Shown here one piece after another: positions 33,063 to 40,214 of a stretch of DNA of 64,000 nucleotides. The DNA lies in the NCBI RefSeq assembly GCF_016651435.1, contig NZ_JAEPRJ010000001.1, positions 2,294,001 through 2,358,000 on the forward strand, read 5' to 3'. The position numbers were made by a program, and so were the translations under genes. The stretch comes from Catonella massiliensis. Its GTDB lineage: Bacteria > Bacillota > Clostridia > Lachnospirales > Lachnospiraceae. The notes beneath the pieces are model-generated. The model searched no databases, was not told the origin of the DNA, and saw only the letters and a program-made list of their open reading frames with translations. The number at the start of each line of letters is the position of its first letter. The stretch's first letter is position 1.

Positions 33063-33830
33063 TCATTTTAATATTTCCATCATCCGAAAGCAAAAAATAT
33101 TAACGATAACCAGCACAACTGCGATTATCAATGATATCAAAATATAAATTACAGGTTCGAGTGAACCACTACCTATTATCATAAATGATGGCAATTTGTA
33201 AATGTATTTTATTAGAAATAAATATCTTGCTTTGTCCGGACTTATTATGCTAATAATATAATACAAAAATCCAATCCCCATTACAAGTGAGCTTTTTCTC
33301 ACCAATAAGGATATAAATACCATAAGAATGCCAAATGATATAAGAGGGAAGATAATAGACAATTCACTAATAATCACAGTAATGATTGCTTCTATCCCTT
33401 GGATTTCCACTCCCTTAGTCAATATATTTTGTCCATCTAAAACTAATGTTGCCCCCTGTTTTAACAATACCTTACCCACAATATAAGACGATCCAATGTC
33501 AAAAACCACAAGTAAGATTATCCATATAATAAGACTTAACAACTTAGCTTTTATCAGTTTTTTTCTTTCCCCATTTACCATAATAGGAAGTTTTAGAATC
33601 CCCTTTTCATATTCTGAAGCTACTAAGTCTGTTGCCAAAAATATCGTAAAAAGTACCAAAAACAAAACTGTCCCCGGCACTGCCAGTAAAGGAAAAGATG
33701 CCCAGTTAATATCAGTATTTATTAATGGAATAGCTTTGGTAATATTAGATGCTAAAATAATAATAAAGAATAGATAATAGTATTTATTTTTCTTCTGTTT
33801 GTAAAATTCATATCTCAAGTATCCTGCCAT
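33063..33830 (-). CDS. ABC-2 type permease subunit (lantibiotic-protection-like)
   Basis: A membrane subunit of about 255 residues with six predicted helices (for example YYYLFFIIILASNITKA, LFLVLFTIFLATDLVAS, LIIWIILLVVFDIGSSYIVG, LIAVVLVIVNIFCF). GGGAG upstream selects ATG 33830 over 33845, which directly abuts the previous stop. With the second permease and the ATPase it forms an exporter of the LanFEG/BcrB kind that removes peptides from the membrane. The family match is general; the peptide cannot be named. Confidence 0.82.
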   Translation of the reverse strand: MAGYLRYEFYKQKKNKYYYLFFIIILASNITKAIPLINTDINWASFPLLAVPGTVLFLVLFTIFLATDLVASEYEKGILKLPIMVNGERKKLIKAKLLSLIIWIILLVVFDIGSSYIVGKVLLKQGATLVLDGQNILTKGVEIQGIEAIITVIISELSIIFPLISFGILMVFISLLVRKSSLVMGIGFLYYIISIISPDKARYLFLIKYIYKLPSFMIIGSGSLEPVIYILISLIIAVVLVIVNIFCFRMMEILK

Positions 33831-33845
33831 ACTGTCATCTCCCAT

Positions 33846-34565
33846 CTAATAAATAATATCCTGTTTTTCAAGGTATATATTGTTTATTACTACCAGCATA
33901 AGACTTAAGAACAACGATATAAGGCTCAATCCTATACTTTCACTCTTAGTAATGCTTTCTATCATAGTAAATTTCATCCCTATTTCTGTGTTAAAAAGGA
34001 ATATTAATCCTGTTACGGAAACTAAATTCGCAATAACCGCGTTTTTAAATATTATTCCTATGAGCATGGTAAATAACCCATAAGTGATAGATGGTAGGAT
34101 TGTCATTCCATAAAGTATAAGTGTACTACTTATATCCGTCAGTATATTTACTTGAACTAGCTGTAAGCCTGTCATGTTTTTATAATAGACAAATGCAAAT
34201 ATATAACACATTAAAATAAATGCTAATGTTTCTATTGCTAAAAATATAATAAAGCTTAGCTGCTTTGATATTAAGTTCTTAATCCTTGAGGGCTCTCTTA
34301 TAAGGCTTAGCTTCAATGTTCCGTCAACCAAATCTTTTGTCATCAGAAAACCAGCAAATATCGGTATATAAAACATTAAAATTTGTATATAAATTTCTAC
34401 TAAACTTTTTGGAAATGTACATAGGCTATCACTTTTCCAGTCGCATAGTTTTGGATCATACATAATGATGTTTAACCATATTAATAATGCACCTGATAAT
34501 AAAAATCCGGGTATAAGCTTAGACTTAAAGATTTTCTTATTTTCATTAGCCACCAAATTTATCAT
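33846..34565 (-). CDS. ABC-2 type permease subunit (LanE/BcrB-like)
   Basis: About 239 residues with six membrane helices. The N terminus MINLVANENKKIFKSKLIPG is typical of LanE/BcrB subunits, with a conserved cytoplasmic REPSRIKNLISKQLSFI before the third helix. ATG 34565 is preferred to the GTG at 34574, with the ribosome site inside the ATPase gene, and the two genes overlap by 20 bp. It pairs with the next permease, which starts shortly after its stop. Confidence 0.85.
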   Translation of the reverse strand: MINLVANENKKIFKSKLIPGFLLSGALLIWLNIIMYDPKLCDWKSDSLCTFPKSLVEIYIQILMFYIPIFAGFLMTKDLVDGTLKLSLIREPSRIKNLISKQLSFIIFLAIETLAFILMCYIFAFVYYKNMTGLQLVQVNILTDISSTLILYGMTILPSITYGLFTMLIGIIFKNAVIANLVSVTGLIFLFNTEIGMKFTMIESITKSESIGLSLISLFLSLMLVVINNIYLEKQDIIY

Positions 34566-35289
34566 TTTTTTCACCTACTTTCTTAAAAAATAGTTCTTCA
34601 AGGTTTTCTACCTTATTATCGTTTATTAACGCACGTACTTCGCCCTCTATACATAGTTTCCCTGAATGTAAAATCCCTATTCTATTGCATATCCCTTCCA
34701 TTTCATGAAGAAGATGAGAGGAGATTATAAATGTTTTGTCACATCTTTTTGCTAAAGATACTACAAGGTTATTTATTTCTTTCATTCCATATGGATCAAG
34801 GCCATTTGAAGGTTCATCTAAAATAATCAGCTTAGGATCACCAAGAAGTGCATTAGCTATTCCCAGTCTCTGTTTCATTCCCATAGAATATTCTTTGAAC
34901 TTGTCTCTTCCTCTGTCTTTTAGTCCAACCAAGCCAAGCACGTTTTGAATGTCTAGGTCACTTACACCAGGCATAATTTTTGCCATTAATTCTAAATTTT
35001 CATATCCACTCATATTTTCATAGAATTTGGGGGCTTCAACCATAGCACCTATATTTTTTATAGCCTCATTTTTACCGTTTTTAATTGATTTTCCATTGAT
35101 GATTATATCACCCGAATCAGCCTTGATAAGTGAAGTTATCATTCTTATAGTTGTGGTTTTACCCTCACCATTGGCGCCAAGAAAGCCATAAATATCCCCT
35201 TTGTATACGGTCATGTTCAAATTGTCAATAATCTTCCTTCTCCTGTAGGACTTATTCAGCTTTTGTATCTCAAGCATAATATCAGACAT
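34546..35289 (-). CDS. ABC transporter ATPase (lantibiotic/bacitracin-protection type)
   Basis: A 247-residue ATPase. Walker A is FLGANGEGKTTTIRMI, the Q loop VEAPKFYENMSGYENLELMA, the signature EYSMGMKQRLGIANALLGDP, Walker B LIILDEPSNGLDP and the switch ISSHLLHEME. The layout matches LanF/BcrA proteins. AGGAGG is seven bases before the ATG. It is the first gene of a five-gene operon (ATPase, two permeases, regulator, kinase). A TATAAT lies at 35324-35319 on the minus strand, but no good -35 was seen. Confidence 0.93.
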   Translation of the reverse strand: MSDIMLEIQKLNKSYRRRKIIDNLNMTVYKGDIYGFLGANGEGKTTTIRMITSLIKADSGDIIINGKSIKNGKNEAIKNIGAMVEAPKFYENMSGYENLELMAKIMPGVSDLDIQNVLGLVGLKDRGRDKFKEYSMGMKQRLGIANALLGDPKLIILDEPSNGLDPYGMKEINNLVVSLAKRCDKTFIISSHLLHEMEGICNRIGILHSGKLCIEGEVRALINDNKVENLEELFFKKVGEKNDKFGG

Positions 35290-35385
35290 ATCAATACCTC
35301 CTGTATTTTAATAAATGAATTATAGAAGATAAAGATAACAAAACTATAAAAATATCATAAATTAATAATTATAAGAATTTAAAAG

Positions 35386-35416
35386 AAGAAATCCGGCTTA
35401 CCATTTAAGCCGGTTT
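35386..35416 (-). terminator. terminator hairpin overlapping the dacF stop codon
   Basis: The stem CCGGCTTA (35393-35400) / TAAGCCGG (35406-35413), extended by AAGAAAT/GTTTCTT pairs, contains the stop codon of the carboxypeptidase. It is followed on the minus strand by a T-rich run (ATTTCTTCTTTT). Confidence 0.65.
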
Positions 35417-36786
35417 CTTTTATTTATGCCTGTTTTATGTTTTTTGTATTTTCTCCTTGCTATACGGGTAGGTCTCCTGTAAATAAACAGATACCACATA
35501 AGCACCATAATGATGAGAAATGAGCATACTATCATAGCTATTGCCATTACCTTTGACTTCTTATTGTCCGTGCCCGTCTGCACACTGTTATCTACCGCCT
35601 CTGGCTTATTAAAAGAATAAGCCTTAGCGCTTGTATATATAAGCTCTGCATTTCCTATGCACTTGCCGTCATACATATATTCAATGCCACCGATACAGTT
35701 AGCTCCTACTGATATACCGCTTATATCATCTTCCTTAACCTGTGTAGTAACCCCGTTTATATCGCATTTCTTAGGCACAGCCAATGTAGCAGCCCCTGAC
35801 ACCGTAAACTGCGCTGTTGGGTCATTTTCAAGCACACTCGCATATACCTGCCCACCGCTCTCATTTAACTTAAGAGGTATCTTGTCTGCCTGTAACATCC
35901 TGAAGCGCTTAAATGTATAGTCTGCAAGCTTCTTGGTATTGGTGTACTCCACCTCTTTACTCTCAGCATTCATCACCACGCAGACTATGTCCATAGTACC
36001 TTTTTTTACATAAGAAACCAGGTTAAACTTGGCCTCGGTAGTATAGCCGGTCTTTCCCGCATAGCAGTATTCATAAGCATACTCAGGATGCTGCATAGGG
36101 TTAAAAAGCTGATGAGTGTTAGATAAAGGTCTTTTTTCCTTCATCAGATTAGTTTTAGGCAATACGTATTTTCTTGTACTTGCTATTTCCCTAAATGCAT
36201 CGTTTTTAATGGCTGCTCTGGCGATCCTTGCAAGGTCTGCCGGGGTTGTGTAGTGCTCCTTTTCATATAGTCCGCTTGGATTGCAAAAATGAGTATGGGT
36301 ACATCCAAGCTCCTTTGCCTTTTCGTTCATCATATCTGCAAAAGCTTCGATGCTTCCTGCCGTGTGGATAGCAAGAGCATTGGCAACCTCGTTAGCTGAT
36401 GCAAGCATAAGACCATAGAGGCATTCTTTAAGAGTCAGCTTCTCTCCCGGAGTCATGCCTATACTTGAGCTTCCCCTATTTGCGGCTGCTATTGCTTCTT
36501 TGGTAAACTCCACCTTTTCATCAAGGGACTTTGCATGCTCTATCGCCAGTAAGGCTGTCATTATCTTGGTTGTACTTGCAGGATACCACTTCTTGTTCTC
36601 GTTCTTACCAAACAATATGGTTCCTGTAGCAAGGTCCATAACAACACCCTCTTTTGCTTTTATAGAGGGGCATTTAGGCCAGGATGAATTGTTCTCTGCA
36701 AGCACAGTATTTATATGTAAGCCTGAAAATAGGCTTACAATTATTAAAATTAGCGCAAAACTTCTTTTTATATATAAATTTTTCAT
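35398..36786 (-). CDS. dacF: D-alanyl-D-alanine carboxypeptidase
   Basis: About 462 residues. A signal peptide (KRSFALILIIVSLFSGLHINTVLA) leads to a peptidase S11 domain with SxxK in WYPASTTKIMTALLA, SxN in LASANEVANAL and KTG in YAGKTGYTTEAKF. A PBP5-C-like beta domain follows, then a C-terminal membrane helix (VMAIAMIVCSFLIIMVLMWY) with a basic tail, so it is anchored at both ends or by the tail after cleavage. It trims pentapeptides in peptidoglycan. GGAG seven bases before ATG 36786 is preferred to the TTG at 36810. It diverges from trmB. Confidence 0.92.
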   Translation of the reverse strand: MKNLYIKRSFALILIIVSLFSGLHINTVLAENNSSWPKCPSIKAKEGVVMDLATGTILFGKNENKKWYPASTTKIMTALLAIEHAKSLDEKVEFTKEAIAAANRGSSSIGMTPGEKLTLKECLYGLMLASANEVANALAIHTAGSIEAFADMMNEKAKELGCTHTHFCNPSGLYEKEHYTTPADLARIARAAIKNDAFREIASTRKYVLPKTNLMKEKRPLSNTHQLFNPMQHPEYAYEYCYAGKTGYTTEAKFNLVSYVKKGTMDIVCVVMNAESKEVEYTNTKKLADYTFKRFRMLQADKIPLKLNESGGQVYASVLENDPTAQFTVSGAATLAVPKKCDINGVTTQVKEDDISGISVGANCIGGIEYMYDGKCIGNAELIYTSAKAYSFNKPEAVDNSVQTGTDNKKSKVMAIAMIVCSFLIIMVLMWYLFIYRRPTRIARRKYKKHKTGINKRNRLKW

Positions 36787-36883
36787 GAATTTCTCCAAAC
36801 TATTCGTCAAAAATAACTATTACCTTATATTTAACCATAGAAACGGCGCCATTTCAAGGGTAAATTATAAGAGGGAAAATCAC

Positions 36884-36912
36884 TTGACAATCCCCTATAT
36901 TTGTTGTAAAAA
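36884..36912 (+). promoter_or_regulatory. trmB promoter
   Basis: A perfect TTGACA (36884-36889), a 17-bp spacer and TAAAAA (36907-36912), 41 bp before the trmB ATG. Confidence 0.5.
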
Positions 36913-36952
36913 CTCTTTAGCGATAAGAAAATAAGTTAAATGTGAGGTCATC

Positions 36953-37591
36953 ATGAGATTAAGAAATGTACCGGGTTCCAGAGAAGACATAGCTAATAGC
37001 GAGTTCGTGATACAAAACCCTGAAAAGCACAGAGGTGAGATTGTATCCTTATTTCCATCTAAGCAGCCGCTCTTTATAGAAATAGGTATGGGCAAGGGGC
37101 AGTTCATAACTACTCTTGCTAAGAACAATCCGGATATAAACTACATTGGCATCGAGAAATATTCAAGTGTCCTAGTTAGAGCAATCGAAAAGCAGACAGA
37201 GCTTGAACTTCCTAATCTCAAGTTTATCCGTATGGATGCAGAGAATATAAATGATGTTTTTGCTGAAAATGAAGTGGATGGAATTTATCTTAATTTTTCC
37301 GATCCTTGGCCAAAGGACAGACATGCAAAGAGGAGGCTAACTTCAAGGCAGTTTTTTGCAAGATACGAAAAGCTCCTAAAGCCTGAAGGGAAAATCCAGT
37401 TTAAGACAGATAACTCTGCCCTTTTTGACTTTTCACTTGAAGAAGTTGAAGCTACCAATTTTAAGGCTACTGAAGTGTCCTACGACCTTCATAACAGCGA
37501 ATGGAATGAAGGAAATGTTATGACTGAGTATGAGGAGAGATTTTCTGCGAAGGGGAACCCTATTAAGAGGGTGGTGTTTGTGAGAAGGTAA
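36953..37591 (+). CDS. trmB: tRNA (guanine-N7-)-methyltransferase
   Basis: A 212-residue SAM-dependent enzyme that makes m7G46 in tRNA variable loops. Motifs: LFIEIGMGKGQFITTLA (SAM-binding loop), NYIGIEKYSSVLVRAIEK, IRMDAENI, the family-defining YLNFSDPWPKDRHAKRRLT and QFFARYEKLLKPEGKIQFKTDN. The C terminus EYEERFSAKGNPIKRVVFVRR is standard. It is a single gene with its own promoter. Confidence 0.97.
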   Translation: MRLRNVPGSREDIANSEFVIQNPEKHRGEIVSLFPSKQPLFIEIGMGKGQFITTLAKNNPDINYIGIEKYSSVLVRAIEKQTELELPNLKFIRMDAENINDVFAENEVDGIYLNFSDPWPKDRHAKRRLTSRQFFARYEKLLKPEGKIQFKTDNSALFDFSLEEVEATNFKATEVSYDLHNSEWNEGNVMTEYEERFSAKGNPIKRVVFVRR

Positions 37592-37717
37592 AAACAAGTA
37601 CAGTATCAAGGTAAAATAAGTATGAAAGTCTTTGTCAGGATGTTCCTCCCTTTTATTATAACAACATATTTTAAAATATAGACTTATTTCATAGTCTCAA
37701 GAAAGGATACTGTCATC

Positions 37718-38145
37718 ATGCAGACACTGAAAAACCAGAAATTTTACAAGCGACTAATAACCACATTTATTATCGTCAGTGTTCTTCCATGTATCCTTAT
37801 CGGACTTTTTTCTAGTATTCTTGTAGATCGTGTAATACAGGACCGACTAATCCGCGAGGCTTCCCTTACTACTGAGAATGCTATTTCTTCTATTAGCGAT
37901 CTCATTGCAAAATATACTGATGCACTTGAAAATTTCAGTATGAATGATTCTGTATTATCTCTCCTTTGTTCTTCAAATAAGGATGAATTACAGATTAAAA
38001 CTATTTATTCTGAAATGTATAACATTCAGACTTCACTCCATCCTTCCGGAGATGTTCACATCATACGCTCATCTGACGATTTTACAATCTCTCTACATGG
38101 AACACCCAAACTCTATGATTATCCAAAAAATCAGAATTGGGGAAA
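37718..38145 (+). pseudogene. N-terminal remnant of a YesM-like sensor kinase
   Basis: About 140 residues starting MQTLKNQKFYKRLITTFIIV with one membrane helix and the beginning of an extracellular sensor (TENAISSISDLIAKYTDALE, RSSDDFTISLHG), like the N termini of YesM-type kinases. After LYDYPKNQNWG (about 38145) the sequence switches to antisense aldehyde-dehydrogenase DNA and the frame runs on meaninglessly to 38419. The second membrane helix, HAMP and kinase domains are gone. Confidence 0.65.
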
Positions 38146-38149
38146 TATT

Positions 38150-38290
38150 GCCTTAGTTATATCCTTGGTAAATATTCCTCCTCCAAGTCCATACTCTGAA
38201 TCATTTGCCATCTTAATTACATCTTCTGCATCTTTGAACTTGATAATTACGGCTACAGGTTCAAATATTTCTTCCCTTGCACCCTCATAT
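38150..38290 (-). pseudogene. internal fragment of an aldehyde dehydrogenase gene
   Basis: The minus strand encodes AREEIFEPVAVIIKFKDAED and NDSEYGLGGGIFTKDITKA, a classic aldehyde dehydrogenase stretch near the C terminus (EEIFGPV ... YGLxxxIFTxD). Nothing else of the gene is present on either side. It is joined directly to the sensor-kinase remnant at about 38147 and to a palindromic repeat at 38306. Confidence 0.75.
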
Positions 38291-38305
38291 AAAATGCATT
38301 TTTGT

Positions 38306-38332
38306 AATTTTGCACCCGCTTGGTGCAAAATT
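38306..38332. repeat. palindromic element, copy 1 (after the YhcG gene)
   Basis: Arms AATTTTGCACC (38306-38316) and GGTGCAAAATT (38322-38332), loop CGCTT. Twenty-one of 23 core bases match the copy at 39035-39057 inside the YhcG gene. It overlaps the last bases of the YhcG stop. Confidence 0.7.
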
Positions 38333-39343
38333 AATTCAAACGCTTTTCTATATCTTCAATCGAAGGAATCTTATCCCGCAATTCCTTTGCAATCTGATTT
38401 GATAATTTATACTCACTAACTCCCATAGGCTTATTTACATCTTGTAATGCATATTCTGCGACCATTCTATCTTTTCCTTTACAAAGCAAAAGCCCTATAG
38501 TCGGATTATCAGTGGGTGCTTTTAATTCACCATCAATCACAGATAAATAAAACGATAATTTTCCTGCAAACTCTGGCTCAAAATCTACAGTTTTCAATTC
38601 TACTACAAAATAACAATGCAATTTCACATTGTAAAAGAGCAAATCAATATAGAAATCTCTATTGCCAACTTTAATCGGATACTGTCTTCCCATAAATGCA
38701 AAGCCAGTTCCAAATTCAAGAAGTAATTTTGTAATCTGCTGAACTAACGCATCTTCTAATTCAACTTCCTTCATTTTCCTTGTATTTGGAATAAAATCAA
38801 AAATATACGGATCTTTGATTATTTCCTCGACCTGTTCATTAAATGGTCTGCTAACTGTGTTTTGAAATTTGTTGTTTTATCTACTAAAACTTGTCGCTCA
38901 TATAGGTTACTTTCTAATTGATGTGCCAAAACAGTAGTTGACCATCCATTTTCAAGACACTGACTTGTATACCATAGATGTTCTTCTAGTGTATCCGTCT
39001 TATCAATTAATGTTTTGATTGCTTTCCAGCTAATTTTTGCACCCACCTGGTGCAAAATTTCTTCAGATGGAATCCTTCCTGCAAACTGTTTCATATAATT
39101 CAAATTTCTTACAGAATATCCCTCAACACCTGGATATATCATTCTTAGGTCTTTAGATAGCGTTTCAACAAAACGGTTTCCCCAAGAACTATACTCAATA
39201 ATCACTTTACCGATATTCCAATACAGAATATTTCTCTCGACATTTGCAGTTGTCATAACTTGATTTTGAGTTTGAATTATTTTGTTTTTTACCTTCTCAA
39301 GAGCATCAAAATAATTCTCCATTACAATTTCATTCTTTGCCAT
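38331..39343 (-). pseudogene. YhcG/DUF1016 PD-(D/E)XK nuclease, frameshifted
   Basis: Two collinear parts of one gene. The N-terminal DUF1016_N part (39343-38819) has NVERNILYWNIGKVIIEY and GYSVRNLNYMKQFAGRI. The C-terminal nuclease part (38774-38331) has FAFMGRQYPIKVGNRDFYID, LLFYN and CYFVVELKTVDFEPEFAG, the PD-(D/E)XK core. The missing link TNFQNTVSRPFNEQVEEIIK reads in the second frame, so a one-base change at about 38860-38872 (run TTTTGAAATTTG) breaks the gene. Otherwise it is complete, about 335 residues. Homologues are linked to restriction or recombination functions, but their role is not settled. It could be expressed as two pieces. Confidence 0.8.
39035..39057. repeat. palindromic element, copy 2 (inside the YhcG coding region)
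   Basis: TTTTGCACC (39035-39043) / GGTGCAAAA (39049-39057), loop CACCT, read through in frame as HQVGAK of the YhcG protein. Confidence 0.7.
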
Positions 39344-39360
39344 ATTATAATCTCCACATA

Positions 39361-39552
39361 TCAGTAAGGTTTATTTTCAATCTTGGCAAGTGCCTCAAGC
39401 ATACGCTTACCAATAGCCTCTGGATCATAATTCTCTGCTGCACAGATTAATCGCAGACCATCAGAAGTAAGCAATCTGCCGTACAGCTTATCTTCCTTGT
39501 ATTTTTGGTATTCTTCATATTCCTTATTGGTTAATTGCTTCACATCTATCAC
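39361..39552 (-). CDS. small hypothetical protein upstream of the YhcG gene
   Basis: A 63-residue protein, MIDVKQLTNKEYEEYQKYKE..., mostly helical and charged, with no motif I recognise. AAGGAGCGTG lies upstream, giving a plausible ribosome site, and it is placed 17 bp before the YhcG gene in the same direction, so it may belong to the same decayed defence locus. It could itself be the C-terminal part of a larger lost gene. Confidence 0.5.
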   Translation of the reverse strand: MIDVKQLTNKEYEEYQKYKEDKLYGRLLTSDGLRLICAAENYDPEAIGKRMLEALAKIENKPY

Positions 39553-39574
39553 GCTCCTTAATTAACTCAGTCCT

Positions 39575-39700
39575 TTATGACAAGTGGTTTTTATACCACT
39601 CAATAACGGAATCTCTATCAGAATCAAAGAACTGTGTCGAAACATAAACATCTTTACCAGCATAATTTATTGGCTTTGCCCTATATCTCTTCTGAGTAGA
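39575..39700 (-). pseudogene. 3' remnant of an unidentified gene
   Basis: The minus strand carries an open stretch ending at 39575 that reads RAKPINYAGKDVYVSTQFFD then SVIEWYKNHLS, with protein-like composition and no start codon. It overlaps the truncated end of the DUF262 gene in another frame. I do not recognise the family; it is probably the tail of a deleted gene. Confidence 0.35.
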
Positions 39701-40169
39701 ATTCATAGTTCTTGTAGACATTAGAGTTTCTGTCCATCTTGTCAATTTTATCTTTGATAAGAAGTGTCAGCTGCTCATTATCAGTCTTGACTGGTTTCAA
39801 TTTCACCTTATATTTTTCTTCGCAGTGTCTGTTAAACATTACTTCTTCTATTTCACTTTCAACTCTGACAGAAACATCTTTTGATGCATCATAAAGTGCT
39901 TTAAGAAGAATATACATAGTTGTAATACGCTGTTGTCCGTCTATAATTAAAACTTCGTTTAATCCACTTCCACCATTATTGTCATCAATATATACCACGG
40001 TTCCAGTAAAATGCTGACAATTCTTCTGGCTTGCCTTCATTATATCCTGGTACAGTTTTTCACATTGGATGTTAGTCCAATCATAATTTCTCTGATATAC
40101 GGGTACCTTAAAAACTCGTTTATTTTTCTCCAAAACATCTGAAAAAAGCCACATTCTATTTGCTTTCAT
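39681..40169 (-). pseudogene. truncated DUF262 (GmrSD-like) protein
   Basis: The N-terminal 162 residues of a DUF262 protein: FKVPVYQRNYDWTNIQCEKL and LIIDGQQRITTMYILLKALY, where the DGQQR motif is the nucleotide-binding core of GmrS-type subunits. Family proteins are usually 500 residues or more with a DUF1524 HNH domain, which is missing here. The frame stops at YEFYSEEI. A 3' remnant of another frame follows at once, so a deletion removed the rest. It was once perhaps a modified-DNA restriction enzyme. Confidence 0.8.
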
Positions 40170-40214
40170 TTGAACATCTCCTCATATCAAGGTTAGGTTT
40201 TGTTTTTACCGGGA

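Noticed and set aside
38146..38419. C-terminal half of the open frame beginning at 37718
   Set aside because: It is antisense to an aldehyde dehydrogenase piece and the YhcG end; the homology to a sensor stops at about 38145.
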